Assembly (NCBI RefSeq): GCF_900113035.1
Contig: NZ_FONX01000003.1
Span: 213,860 to 277,859, forward strand
DNA length: 64,000 bases
Source: Paracidovorax wautersii
GTDB taxonomy: Bacteria; Pseudomonadota; Gammaproteobacteria; Burkholderiales; Burkholderiaceae_C
Direction of reading: 5' to 3'
Shown here: one piece after another, positions 9,830 through 18,695 of the stretch
Numbering within the stretch: position 1 is the stretch's first letter
How the letters are laid out: every line of letters begins with the position of its first letter
Position numbers and translations under genes: made by a program
The notes under the pieces: model-generated
Told to the model about the DNA's origin: nothing
Databases searched by the model: none
What the model saw: only the letters and a program-made list of their open reading frames with translations

Positions 9830-10666
9830 ATGAGCCAAGACACCAGCACCCTCCTCTACGGCGGCCATGTGCACGCCAACGGCATCCGCCAACACTACCT
9901 GCGCTACGGCGGCGCCCAGGGCCAGCGCGCAGGGCGCGACGCCGTCATCCTGATCCCGGGCATCACCAGCCCGGCAGTGACCTGGGGCTTCGTCGCCGAG
10001 CACCTGGGCCGCGAGTTCGACACCTATGTGCTGGACGTGCGCGGGCGCGGCCTCTCATCGTCCGGCCCGGGCCTGGATTACGGCCTCGACGCTCAGGCTG
10101 CCGACGTGGCCGCGCTCGCTGAGGCCCTGGGCCTGCAGCGCTGGGCATTGGTAGGCCACTCCATGGGCGCGCGCATCGCCGTACGTGCTGCACGCAGCCA
10201 GCCGGACGGACTCACGCGCCTGGTGCTTGTCGATCCGCCCGTATCCGGCCCCGGCCGCCGCTCCTACCCGGCCGCCCTGCCCTGGTACGTGGATTCCATC
10301 CGCCAGGCCACGCAGGGCATGGATGCCGAGGCCATGCGCGCCTTCTGCCCCACCTGGACCGATGAGCAGCGCCAGCTGCGCGCCCAGTGGCTGCACACCT
10401 GCTATGAGCCTGCGATCGTGCAGAGCTTCGAGGACTTCGGCCGCGACGACATCCACGCCGACCTGCCCCGGATCGCGCAGCCCATGCGGCTCGTCACCGC
10501 CGAGCGCGGCGACGTTGTGCGCGCCGAAGACGTGGCCGAGTGGCAGGGCTTGGCGCCCCAAACACAGCACGTGCGCGTGCCACAAGCCGGCCACATGATC
10601 CCCTGGGACAACGAGGCCGGCTTCTACGCCGCGCTGGGCGACTTCCTGGGGTCGCGGGTGGACTGA
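9830..10666 (+). CDS. nicD: N-formylmaleamate deformylase
   Basis: A 278-residue alpha/beta hydrolase that removes formate from N-formylmaleamate to give maleamate. The nucleophile elbow 'VGHSMG' places Ser111; Asp135 ('LVLVDPPVSG') and His254 ('PQAGHMIPWD') complete a triad with the spacing expected from P. putida NicD. The oxyanion region is 'ILIPGITSPAVTWG'. A GAGGAGCATCC ribosome binding site region precedes the ATG, 11 bp after nicE. The family is broad, but its place between nicE and nicX makes the assignment firm. Confidence 0.92.
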   Translation: MSQDTSTLLYGGHVHANGIRQHYLRYGGAQGQRAGRDAVILIPGITSPAVTWGFVAEHLGREFDTYVLDVRGRGLSSSGPGLDYGLDAQAADVAALAEALGLQRWALVGHSMGARIAVRAARSQPDGLTRLVLVDPPVSGPGRRSYPAALPWYVDSIRQATQGMDAEAMRAFCPTWTDEQRQLRAQWLHTCYEPAIVQSFEDFGRDDIHADLPRIAQPMRLVTAERGDVVRAEDVAEWQGLAPQTQHVRVPQAGHMIPWDNEAGFYAALGDFLGSRVD

Positions 10667-10667
10667 C

Positions 10668-10688
10668 GGCGATCCGGCCCGGATCGCC
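10668..10688. terminator. Intercistronic hairpin between nicD and nicX
   Basis: A 21-base perfect palindrome, GGCGATCCGG / CCGGATCGCC around one C, begins two bases after the nicD stop. There is no following T-tract, so full termination is doubtful. It could be a weak attenuator or an mRNA-stability element that lowers or protects the distal genes. Confidence 0.4.
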
Positions 10689-10737
10689 TCTTGCTTGACC
10701 TCTCTCATACCTTCATCGCGACACCAAGGAGACGCAC

Positions 10738-11823
10738 ATGTCCGTCAGCGATACCGATCTGATCCAAGCCTGGAAACAGGTGCTCATGCTGTCCCGGCTC
10801 GAAGCTGGGCAAACCGTCACCGTGCTCACCGGCGCAGACACGCACCCGCAGACGCTGCGCTGCGCCATCGCCGCCGCCAGCGACATGGGGGCACGCGTCA
10901 ACCGGCTGGACCTGCCGCCCGTCAACGCCGAAAAGTCGCTCAGTCGCGATTCGCTCGCCTACCTGGGAACGACGCCGCTGACAGGCAACCCAGCCGCCAT
11001 CGCCGCGCTCAAGGCCAGCGACCTGGTGCTGGACCTCATGACCCTGCTCTTCTCGCCAGAGCAGCACGAGATCCTGCAGACCGGCACCAAGATTCTGCTG
11101 GCCGTGGAGCCGCCCGAGGTGCTCTGCCGCCTCGTGCCCACCGAGGGTGACCGCGCGCGCGTGCAGGCCGCGTCGAAGCGCATCGAGGCCGCCAAGCAGA
11201 TGCGCATCACCTCGGTGGCCGGCACCGATCTGCGCTGCCGGCTGGGCGAGTTCCCCGCCATCTGCGAATACGGCTTCGTGGACCAGCCCGGCCGCTGGGA
11301 CCACTGGCCCAGCGGCTTCGTGCTGACCTGGCCCGACGAAGGCCAGAGCAACGGCCGCGTGGTGCTGGACCGCGGCGACATCCTGCTGCCCATGAAGGAC
11401 TATGTGACCGAACCCATCGAACTCACGATCGACCAGGGCTACGTCACGCGCATCAGCGGCGGCCTGCAGGCCGAGATCCTCAAGGAATACATGGCCGCCT
11501 ACGAAGACCCGGAGGCCTACGCCGTCTCCCACGTCGGCTGGGGCCTGCAGCCCCGCGCCCACTGGTCCATGCTGGGCCACTACAACAAGGAAACCCACAT
11601 CGGCATGGACGCCCGCGCCTTCGAAGGCAACTTCCTCTGGTCCATGGGCCCCAACAACGAAGCCGGCGGCAGCCGCACCACGGCCTGCCATATCGACATA
11701 CCCATGCGCCACTGCACCGTGGCGCTGGACGGCACGCCCGTGGTGATCGACGGCGTAGTGCAGGACGAACAAGGACTGGCGCGTGCCGCCAGAAGATCCC
11801 AGCAAGGCAAGGACATCGCATGA
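10738..11823 (+). CDS. nicX: 2,5-dihydroxypyridine 5,6-dioxygenase
   Basis: A 361-residue iron-dependent ring-cleavage dioxygenase that opens 2,5-dihydroxypyridine to N-formylmaleamate. It belongs to the M29-like fold rather than the usual extradiol families. His265 ('VSHVGWG'), His318 and Asp320 ('CHIDIPMRH') fall at the same numbers as metal ligands reported for P. putida NicX (from memory), and length is essentially the same. AAGGAG lies a few bases before the ATG. Its stop overlaps the nicF start by ATGA. Confidence 0.94.
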   Translation: MSVSDTDLIQAWKQVLMLSRLEAGQTVTVLTGADTHPQTLRCAIAAASDMGARVNRLDLPPVNAEKSLSRDSLAYLGTTPLTGNPAAIAALKASDLVLDLMTLLFSPEQHEILQTGTKILLAVEPPEVLCRLVPTEGDRARVQAASKRIEAAKQMRITSVAGTDLRCRLGEFPAICEYGFVDQPGRWDHWPSGFVLTWPDEGQSNGRVVLDRGDILLPMKDYVTEPIELTIDQGYVTRISGGLQAEILKEYMAAYEDPEAYAVSHVGWGLQPRAHWSMLGHYNKETHIGMDARAFEGNFLWSMGPNNEAGGSRTTACHIDIPMRHCTVALDGTPVVIDGVVQDEQGLARAARRSQQGKDIA

Positions 11824-12497
11824 CGAACCCCATCACCAGCGCCCAGGACATCCCCGCCGCAGGCGTGCAGGGCGACATCTCCGCCTACGCCCGCCAGGGC
11901 TTCGGCACGCCGCTGCCGCTCAAGGCGCCCTTCGGCCTGCTCATCATCGACTTCGTCAACGGCTTTGCCGACCCGGCGGTGTTCGGCGGCGGCAACATAC
12001 CCGGAGCGATCGCCCGCACGCGCGGCCTGCTGGCCCACGCGCGCGAACGCGGCTGGCCGGTGGCGCACAGCCGCATCGTGTTCTCGGACGACGACGCGGA
12101 CAGCAACATCTTCTGCCTGAAGGTGCCCGGCATGCTGACGCTGAAGGAGGACAGCCCGGCCAGCGCCATCGTGCCGGAGCTGGCCCCCGCGCCCGGCGAG
12201 TACGTTGTGCGCAAGAGCACGCCCTCGGCCTTCTTCGGCACCATGCTCGCACCCTGGCTGGCCCAGCGCGGCGTGCAGACGCTGGTGGTGGCAGGCTGCG
12301 TGACCAGCGGCTGCGTGCGCGCCAGCGTGGTCGATGCCATGCAGTCCGGCTTCCGTCCTCTGGTGGTGGCAGACTGCTGCGGCGACCGCGCCCTGGGTCC
12401 GCACGAGGCCAACCTGTTCGACATGGCGCAGAAGTACGCGGCCGTGATGCCCCTCGACCAGGCCCTGGCCGACACCGACGCGCTGGAAAAACGCTGA
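11820..12497 (+). CDS. nicF: Maleamate amidohydrolase
   Basis: A 225-residue isochorismatase-fold cysteine hydrolase that converts maleamate to maleate plus ammonia. The triad is visible: Asp44 ('LLIIDFVNGF'), Lys132 ('VVRKSTPSAFFG') and Cys165 ('GCVTSGCVRASVVDA'). It is translationally coupled to nicX. It shares only the fold with the nicotinamidase at 1662-2378 and lacks a signal peptide, consistent with a cytosolic step. Confidence 0.93.
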   Translation: MTNPITSAQDIPAAGVQGDISAYARQGFGTPLPLKAPFGLLIIDFVNGFADPAVFGGGNIPGAIARTRGLLAHARERGWPVAHSRIVFSDDDADSNIFCLKVPGMLTLKEDSPASAIVPELAPAPGEYVVRKSTPSAFFGTMLAPWLAQRGVQTLVVAGCVTSGCVRASVVDAMQSGFRPLVVADCCGDRALGPHEANLFDMAQKYAAVMPLDQALADTDALEKR

Positions 12498-12545
12498 ACA
12501 AGCCCCTGGCATGCCCGATCGCGTGCCAGCGAAGACCGCCACCCC

Positions 12546-14828
12546 ATGAACCTTCCCCAGCCCCAAGCCCTGCACGCGCAGCTGCTCGATCGCACCGACG
12601 CCCTGCTCGTGCTGCGCCAGCCGGTAGCGCCTCCACCACCCGCACCGGGGCAGCCGGGCTCGGCCACCAATTACGTGCCCGCCGCGCCAGAAATCTTCGT
12701 GGCCGTGCTGGCCGACGCCGATGCGCCGCAGGGCTGGCGCGCCCTGGCCTTCAACGGCCATGTGGACCTGGGCACGGGCATCCGCACGTCCCTGGCACAG
12801 ATCGTGGCCGAAGAGCTCGAAGTGCCGCTGGACCAGTTGGACATGGTGCTGGGCCACACGTCCGCGTCGCCCAACCAGGGGCCGACCATCGCCAGCGCCA
12901 GCATCCAGATTTCCGCCGTGCCGCTGCGCCGCGCCGCCGCCCAGGCGCGCGAACAGCTGCTGGCGCTGGCCGCCGCGCACTGGGGCGTCGCCGCCGACCA
13001 GCTGCAGGCCCGCGACGGCCTGGTGCGCTTCGCCGATGAAGGCGATGCGCGTACGCTCCATTACGGGCAGTTGCTGCAGGACCAGCAACTGCACCTGCCG
13101 CTTGCAGCGCCCGAGCAGGCAGTCAAGCTCAAGCCCGCCAGCGACTACCGGCTGGTAGGCCGCGGCGCTGCGCGCGTGGACATCCCCGCCAAGGCCACCG
13201 GGGAGCTGAGCTTCGTGCACGACGTGCGCGTGCCAGGCATGCGCCATGGCCGCGTCGTGCGCCCGCCGCACCCGGGCCGCGACGGCGGCGGCTTCATCGG
13301 CCGCTGCCTCGTCGCGGTGGACCATGCCTCGGTCGTCCACCTGCCGGGCAATGTGCAAGTGGTCGCCGAGGGCGACTTCGTCGGCGTGGTCGCCGACCGC
13401 GAGGAGCAGGCCATCGCAGCCATGCGCGCGCTGCGCGTGCAGTGGCGCCCGGTGCCACCCGCCCCCGACCTGAGCGACCTGGCCGGCGCCATCCGCGCGA
13501 ACCCGGCGCAGCGCCGGGCGCTGGTGGACGAAGGCGACGTGGATGCGGCCTTCAAGGGGCTGGAGACCGCCGCCGTGCTGGAACGCAGCTACGTCTGGCC
13601 CTACCAGATGCATGCCTCCATCGGCCCGTCCTGCGCGGTGGCCGACTTCCAGCAGGGCCGGCTCACAGTGTGGGCCGGCACGCAGAACCCGCATATGCTG
13701 CGCACCGACCTGGACCGGCTGCTGCAGCTGGGCGAGGACCGCATCGAGGTCGTGCGCCTGGAGGCCGCGGGCTGCTACGGCCGCAACTGCGCCGACGACG
13801 TCTGCGCCGACGCCGCCCTGCTCTCCATGGCCGTGGGCGCACCCGTGCGCGTGCAGCTCACGCGCGAGCAGGAGCACCAGTGGGAGCCCAAAGGCACGGG
13901 CCAGCTCATGGACGTGCGCGCCGCCATCGGCCGCGATGGCAGCCTGCAGGCCTACGACTTCGCCGTGCGCTACCCCTCCAACGATGCGCCCATGCTGGCA
14001 CTGCTGCTCACTGGCCGTGTGCCGGGCCAGCCGCGCACGCTGGAGATGGGCGACCGCACGGCCGTGCCGCCCTACCGCTACGCCAGCCGGCGCATCGCCT
14101 GCCACGACATGGCGCCGCTGGTGCGCTCCTCCTGGCTGCGCGGCGTGTCGGCCCTGCCCAACTCCTTCGCCCACGACTGCATGATCGACGAACTGGCCCA
14201 TGCCACCGGCGCCGATCCCGTGGACTACCGGCTCCGCCACCTCGACGACCGGCGCGCCATCGAACTAGTCGAAGCCACGGCCCGCCATGCGGGCTGGCAG
14301 TGCGGCGGCCCGGGCACCAGAGGAGTGCCCGGCGCAGACGGCCTGCTGCGCGGGCGTGGCGTGGCCTATGCGCGCTACGTCCACAGCCGCTTTCCCGGCT
14401 TCGGCGCGGCCTGGGCCGCCTGGGTCATAGACATCGAGGTCAACCCCGCCAGCGGCCGCATCGCCGTGCGGCGCGTGGTGGTGGGCCAGGACACGGGCAT
14501 GGTGGTCAACCCCGACGGCGTGCGCCACCAGATCCACGGCAACGTCATCCAGACCTTGAGCCGCAGCCTGATGGAACGCGTGGCCTTCGATGCCCAGGGC
14601 GTCGCAAGCCGCGAGTGGGGCGGCTACCCCATCATCGGCTTTCGCGACGTGCCGCCTATCGAGGTGGTGCTCATGCCCCGACAGGACGAACCGCCCATGG
14701 GTGCCGGCGAATCCGCCTCGGTGCCGGGCCCGGCCGCGCTGGCCAACGCGCTTTTCGACGCTACGGGCCAGCGCTTCTACCAGGCCCCGTTCACCCCGGA
14801 TGCCGTGCGCGCCGTGCTCGAAGGCTGA
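12546..14828 (+). CDS. Nicotinate dehydrogenase molybdenum subunit (xanthine dehydrogenase family)
   Basis: A 760-residue molybdopterin-cytosine-dinucleotide-binding subunit, of the isoquinoline-oxidoreductase-beta/NicB architecture. Seen in order: 'GHVDLGTGIRTSLAQIVAEELEV' near residue 80, a long substrate domain with 'GCYGRNCADDVCADAALLS', 'SSWLRGVSALPNSFAHDCMIDELAH', and near the end the molybdenum-site motif 'GAGESASVPGPAALANAL' with the catalytic Glu at residue 722. It has no heme motifs. It follows nicF by 48 bp and precedes xdhC. It should provide the hydroxylation site for nicotinate while NicA and the cytochrome chain at 4040-6967 carry electrons. Three-subunit nicotinate dehydrogenases of this kind have been described in Comamonas (NdhS/L/M, from memory). 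Another azaarene substrate remains possible. Confidence 0.82.
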   Translation: MNLPQPQALHAQLLDRTDALLVLRQPVAPPPPAPGQPGSATNYVPAAPEIFVAVLADADAPQGWRALAFNGHVDLGTGIRTSLAQIVAEELEVPLDQLDMVLGHTSASPNQGPTIASASIQISAVPLRRAAAQAREQLLALAAAHWGVAADQLQARDGLVRFADEGDARTLHYGQLLQDQQLHLPLAAPEQAVKLKPASDYRLVGRGAARVDIPAKATGELSFVHDVRVPGMRHGRVVRPPHPGRDGGGFIGRCLVAVDHASVVHLPGNVQVVAEGDFVGVVADREEQAIAAMRALRVQWRPVPPAPDLSDLAGAIRANPAQRRALVDEGDVDAAFKGLETAAVLERSYVWPYQMHASIGPSCAVADFQQGRLTVWAGTQNPHMLRTDLDRLLQLGEDRIEVVRLEAAGCYGRNCADDVCADAALLSMAVGAPVRVQLTREQEHQWEPKGTGQLMDVRAAIGRDGSLQAYDFAVRYPSNDAPMLALLLTGRVPGQPRTLEMGDRTAVPPYRYASRRIACHDMAPLVRSSWLRGVSALPNSFAHDCMIDELAHATGADPVDYRLRHLDDRRAIELVEATARHAGWQCGGPGTRGVPGADGLLRGRGVAYARYVHSRFPGFGAAWAAWVIDIEVNPASGRIAVRRVVVGQDTGMVVNPDGVRHQIHGNVIQTLSRSLMERVAFDAQGVASREWGGYPIIGFRDVPPIEVVLMPRQDEPPMGAGESASVPGPAALANALFDATGQRFYQAPFTPDAVRAVLEG

Positions 14829-14830
14829 CG

Positions 14831-15850
14831 GTGGAGGCCACGGACCTCGACAGCCTGGTGCTGCGCACAGCGAACAGCTGGCTGCAGGCCGGCATTCCCG
14901 CCTGGCTGGTGAGCGTGGCGCGCACCTGGGGCTCGTCGCCCCGGCCGCCGGGCTCGCTCATGACCCTGAACGCTCACGGTGAGGTGGTGGGTTCGGTCTC
15001 GGGCGGCTGCATCGAGGACGACCTGATCCGCCGCGTGCAGCAGGCCGCGCAGGCGCCGTCGCCATCGTTTTGGACTGCGGCCGTGCCCGAAGTGCTTCGC
15101 TACGGCATCTCGGCGGATGAGGCCCACCGCTTCGGCCTGCCCTGCGGCGGCACCATGGAACTGGTGATGGAACCCCTGCAGCCCCACAGCCGGCTCCCCG
15201 AGTTGCTGGACGCCTGCGCGCAGCGGCGTTACGTGGAGCGCACGCTGCATCTGGCCACCGGCAATGCGCTGCTGCGCGAAGTGCCGCACGGCGCGGCGCC
15301 GCAGCTGGATACCGAGCGCTTCGTGGCATGCTTCGCCCCGGCCGCCCGCCTGGTCGTCATCGGCGCGGGCGATACGGCGTTCTACGTGTGCCAGATCGCA
15401 CTGAGCGTCGGTTTCGACATCGTGCTGAGCGATCCGCGCCTGGAGCGGGCGCCCGCCTGGGCGCAGGGGCGCATCGCCTTCACGCGCGAGATGCCCGACG
15501 ACATAGTGCTGGCCCTGCGGGAAGACGCCAGCACGGCCGTGCTGGCGCTGAGCCACGACCCGAAGCTGGACGACCTGGCCCTGATCGAGGCCTTGCGCTC
15601 ACGGGCCTTCTATGTCGGCGCCATCGGATCACGCAACAACAGCGCGCGGCGGCGCGAGCGGCTGCAGCAGCACTTCGGCCTGAGCGACACCGAGATGGAT
15701 CGCCTGCATGGCCCCGCCGGCCTTTTCATCGGCAGCAGGACGCCGGCCGAGATCGCGCTCTCGATGATGGCCGAGGTAGTCGCGGCGAAGAACGGCGCAC
15801 TCGTAGCACCTGCCTTCGTCCAGCAGACCCCGCGGCCCCTCTACGGATGA
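14831..15850 (+). CDS. xdhC: XdhC-family molybdenum cofactor maturation protein
   Basis: A 339-residue protein of the XdhC/CoxI family, which binds Mo-cofactor, promotes its sulfuration and inserts it into xanthine-dehydrogenase-type enzymes. The N-terminal CoxI domain has 'TWGSSPRPPGSLMTL' and 'GSVSGGCIEDDL'; the C-terminal Rossmann domain has 'LVVIGAGDTAFYVCQIA', 'VLALSHDPKLDDLALIEAL' and 'FYVGAIGSRNNSARRRERL'. The first in-frame start after the preceding stop is GTG at 14831, two bases downstream, so coupling to the molybdenum-subunit gene is likely. It serves as its dedicated chaperone. Confidence 0.88.
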   Translation: MEATDLDSLVLRTANSWLQAGIPAWLVSVARTWGSSPRPPGSLMTLNAHGEVVGSVSGGCIEDDLIRRVQQAAQAPSPSFWTAAVPEVLRYGISADEAHRFGLPCGGTMELVMEPLQPHSRLPELLDACAQRRYVERTLHLATGNALLREVPHGAAPQLDTERFVACFAPAARLVVIGAGDTAFYVCQIALSVGFDIVLSDPRLERAPAWAQGRIAFTREMPDDIVLALREDASTAVLALSHDPKLDDLALIEALRSRAFYVGAIGSRNNSARRRERLQQHFGLSDTEMDRLHGPAGLFIGSRTPAEIALSMMAEVVAAKNGALVAPAFVQQTPRPLYG

Positions 15851-15874
15851 AGGCAAGTCCGCGCCCGCAGTCGA

Positions 15875-16876
15875 TCAGTCCACGCTGGCGCCGGATTCCT
15901 TCACTACCTTGCCCCACTTCACGCTCTCCTTCTGGATGAAGGCGGCGAACTGGTCGGGCGTCTCGCCGGCGGCTTCGGCGCCCTGCTCGGCGAGCTTCTT
16001 CCTGATGTCCGGCTGGGCCAGCACCTTGACGATGGTGGCGTTGAGCTTGGCGACCACCGGCGCGGGCGTGCCGGCCGGCGCAAACATGCCGAACCACGAG
16101 GTGGCCTCGTAGCCGGGCACGCCGGCTTCGGCGATGGTCGGCACGTCGGGCAGTTCGGGCGAGCGCTTGGCCGTGGTCACGGCGATGGCGCGCAGTTTGC
16201 CCGAGCGCACGTGCTGGATGGCCGAGGGCATGTTGTCGAACATGATGGCGATCTGGTTGCCCAGCAGGTCCGTCACGGCCGGCGCGCTGCCCTTGTAGGG
16301 CACGTGCTGCATGTCCACCTTGGCCATGCTCTTGAAGAGTTCGCCCGAGAGGTGGATGGAGCTGCCGCTGCCCGAGGAGCCGAAGTTGATCCTGCCCGGA
16401 TTGGCCTTGGCATAGGCGATCAGCTCCTGCACCGTCTTGAACGGCTGGGCCGGGTTGGCAACCAGCAGGTTGGGCACGTTGGCCACGCGCGTGAGCGGCG
16501 CGAAGTCCTTGATCGGATCGAAGGGCATCTTCTTGTAGAGCGCCGCGTTGATGGCGTGCGTGCCCACCGTGCCCATGAAGAGCGTGTAGCCGTCGGCCGG
16601 CGCCCGCGCGGCCAGCTGGCCGCCGATGTTGCCGCCCGCGCCGGCGCGGTTGTCCACCACCACCGGCTGGCCCAGCTCCGCGCCCATGCCCTGGGCGACG
16701 ACGCGCGCCAGGATGTCGGTGGTGCCGCCGGCCGCGAAGGGCACGATGATGGTGATGGTCTTGCTCGGGAACGCGCCTTGCGCCGCGGCCAGGCCGGGCA
16801 GGAGCGCGCAGGCGGCTGCAGCGGCTGCGGCGGCGATCAGCCCGCGGCGCGGGATCGGGGAGTGGCAAAGGGTCAT
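15875..16876 (-). CDS. Bug-family tripartite tricarboxylate transporter substrate-binding protein
   Basis: A 333-residue periplasmic solute receptor of the TctC/Bug family. It has a signal peptide (a 'PRR' basic start, an Ala-rich core, cleavage near 'AAAQGAFP') and the family signatures 'ITIIVPFAAGGTTDILAR', 'VVVDNRAGAGGNIGG' and 'APADGYTLFMG'. Bug proteins bind carboxylates and present them to TctA/TctB membrane partners; none is nearby, so this is an orphan receptor. It is the last gene of the ten-gene minus-strand pca operon, suggesting an aromatic-derived acid as ligand, but that is inference. It converges on xdhC with a 24-bp gap. Confidence 0.9.
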   Translation of the reverse strand: MTLCHSPIPRRGLIAAAAAAAACALLPGLAAAQGAFPSKTITIIVPFAAGGTTDILARVVAQGMGAELGQPVVVDNRAGAGGNIGGQLAARAPADGYTLFMGTVGTHAINAALYKKMPFDPIKDFAPLTRVANVPNLLVANPAQPFKTVQELIAYAKANPGRINFGSSGSGSSIHLSGELFKSMAKVDMQHVPYKGSAPAVTDLLGNQIAIMFDNMPSAIQHVRSGKLRAIAVTTAKRSPELPDVPTIAEAGVPGYEATSWFGMFAPAGTPAPVVAKLNATIVKVLAQPDIRKKLAEQGAEAAGETPDQFAAFIQKESVKWGKVVKESGASVD

Positions 16877-16951
16877 GGCTTGTTTCCTCTATCTCTTCTT
16901 TCTTCTATGGGGATGGCGGTGCAGGCGGCGGCGGGCACGTGGCCCGCAAGC

Positions 16952-17236
16952 TCATTCCTGCACGATGGACGACGGGTGGTTGGCCAGCGGAGTCACCTTG
17001 ATCTGCATGTAGGGAAAGAGCGGCAGGCCGCTCAGCAGGGTGTGCAGCTCGTCGTTGCTCGCCACGTCGAAGATGCTGACGTTGGCGTATTCGCCCACCA
17101 CGCGCCACAGGTGGCGCCACTTGCCTTCGCGCTGCAGCTGCTGCGAATATTCCTTTTCCCTGCGCTTGATCTCGTCGGCCACTTCGGGCGCCAGGGTGGA
17201 CGGGATCTGCACGATCATCTGAACCATGAACAGCAT
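16952..17236 (-). CDS. catC: Muconolactone delta-isomerase
   Basis: A 94-residue ferredoxin-like-fold enzyme that isomerises muconolactone to 3-oxoadipate enol-lactone, the step before PcaD. It aligns with CatC over its full length: 'MLFMVQMIVQIPSTL', 'EIKRREKEYSQQLQREGKWRHLWRVVGEYANVSIFDV' and 'LLSGLPLFPYMQIKVTPLANHPSS'. The central Lys/Arg/Glu residues of that family are retained. AAGGAGA precedes the ATG. No catA or catB is in the window, so the muconolactone must come from enzymes encoded elsewhere. Confidence 0.93.
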   Translation of the reverse strand: MLFMVQMIVQIPSTLAPEVADEIKRREKEYSQQLQREGKWRHLWRVVGEYANVSIFDVASNDELHTLLSGLPLFPYMQIKVTPLANHPSSIVQE

Positions 17237-17294
17237 GGGAATCTCCTTCGAAGGTTGATGGAAAGTCGGGCGGCCGCGCCGCCCCGGGGAAAAC

Positions 17295-18632
17295 TCAGAG
17301 ATGCGGCCAGATCAGCATGGTGGCCGCGTAGATGGCGCCCACCAGCAGCATGGAGACCACGGTGTAGCCCATGATGTCCTTGAGCTTGAGCTTGGACAGC
17401 GCCAGCGCGGGCAGGATCCAGAAGGGCTGGACCAGATCGTTCCAGCCGTTGCCCAGCATCACCGACATGGCGGTCTGCGCCTGCGATGCGCCCAGCGTGC
17501 GGGCCGCGTCGATCATGAACGGGCCCTGCAGCACCCAGTGGCCGCCGCCCGAGGGCGCGAAGAAATTGATGACGAAGGAACTGACGAAGCCCCAGAGCGG
17601 CAGCGTGGCCGCCGTGGAGATGTTCACGAACACGTGGGCGATGGATTCCACCAGGCCCGAGCCGTGCATGATGGCCATGATGCCGGCGTAGAAGGGGAAC
17701 TGCAGGATGATCCCGCCGATGGTCTTCACGCCCTCGTTGACCTTCTCCACGTACTTCATCGGCGTGCCCAGCAGCAGCACGCCGAGGAACAGGATGAAGA
17801 AGTTGATCATGTTCAGGTCGAGGTTGCCGCCCTTGATGAAGTGCATCGCCACATAGGCCATGCCGCACAGGCCGATCAGCAGGCTCAGCACGCGGCTGTG
17901 GTTCAGGCGGTACGCCAGCGTCTTCTCGTCGCCCAGCAGGCCTTCGGCGCTGGCGGCGGGCTTGGCATCCGCCACGGTGGCCGGGTCCAGCTCGATCACG
18001 GTCTCGCCGCGCTTGGGGTGCATGGCGGCATTGAGCAGCGGCAGCGTGACCAGCACGGCCAGGCTGGTGAGCAGGATGGGCGCGGAGAAGATGGTCTGCG
18101 TGAGCGGGATCAGGCCCATGCTGCCCTCGAACGCGTGGCCCTTGGTGGAGATGAGCACCGGGATCGTCGCCGAGAAGCCCAGGCTGTACATGGTGAAGCC
18201 GGTATAGGCCGAGGCGATGATGAGCGGGTAGTGCACGCCCTTCACCTTCAGCGCCAGCTTGCGCGCCATGATGCCGCCGATCACCAGGCCGAAGCCCCAG
18301 TTGAGGTAGCTGCCCACGCCGCCCACTATTGTTGCGACGATGATGGCCTGGTGCGGCGTGTGCACGCGCGCCGCGATGCGGTCGAGAAAGCGGTCCACGA
18401 TGGGCGCGGTGGCCAGCACGTAGCCCATCACCAGGATCACCGCCATCTGCGTGGTGAAGGCCAGCAGGCTCCAGAAGCCCTTGCCCCAGTCCTGCACCAC
18501 GGCGGCGATGGGGCGGCTCTCCACGCCGAAGGCCAGGGCCATGGTCAGCAGCGTGAGCAGGATCGCGAAGACGAACGGATCGGGCAGGTAGCGCCGCATC
18601 AGTTCGGTGAAGAAGGCGGTGATCTTTGACAT
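17295..18632 (-). CDS. AtoE-type short-chain fatty acid transporter
   Basis: A 445-residue inner-membrane protein with about eleven or more hydrophobic helices, of the AtoE short-chain fatty acid uptake family. Characteristic stretches include 'LPDPFVFAILLTLLTMALAFG', 'GYVLATAPIVDRFLDRIA', 'GVGSYLNWGFGLVIGGIMARKL', 'FINFFAPSGGGHWVLQGPF'-like 'VINFFAPSGGGHWVLQGPF', and 'GNGWNDLVQPFWILPALALSKL'. In E. coli AtoE imports acetoacetate and butyrate. Here it is inside a beta-ketoadipate operon, so an organic acid feeding that route may be the cargo; the sequence does not tell. It lies 58 bp upstream of catC. Confidence 0.88.
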   Translation of the reverse strand: MSKITAFFTELMRRYLPDPFVFAILLTLLTMALAFGVESRPIAAVVQDWGKGFWSLLAFTTQMAVILVMGYVLATAPIVDRFLDRIAARVHTPHQAIIVATIVGGVGSYLNWGFGLVIGGIMARKLALKVKGVHYPLIIASAYTGFTMYSLGFSATIPVLISTKGHAFEGSMGLIPLTQTIFSAPILLTSLAVLVTLPLLNAAMHPKRGETVIELDPATVADAKPAASAEGLLGDEKTLAYRLNHSRVLSLLIGLCGMAYVAMHFIKGGNLDLNMINFFILFLGVLLLGTPMKYVEKVNEGVKTIGGIILQFPFYAGIMAIMHGSGLVESIAHVFVNISTAATLPLWGFVSSFVINFFAPSGGGHWVLQGPFMIDAARTLGASQAQTAMSVMLGNGWNDLVQPFWILPALALSKLKLKDIMGYTVVSMLLVGAIYAATMLIWPHL

Positions 18633-18695
18633 GGGTTTTGTCTCTTTGATGTTGTGCGTTTGAGAGAAAGTGAGCGGAGAGGAAAACGGTGGCCG

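Noticed and set aside
11580..14240. An 886-codon minus-strand open frame opposite nicX, nicF and the molybdenum subunit
   Set aside because: It spans three real coupled genes on the other strand and gives a His/Gly/Ala-rich product with no motifs.
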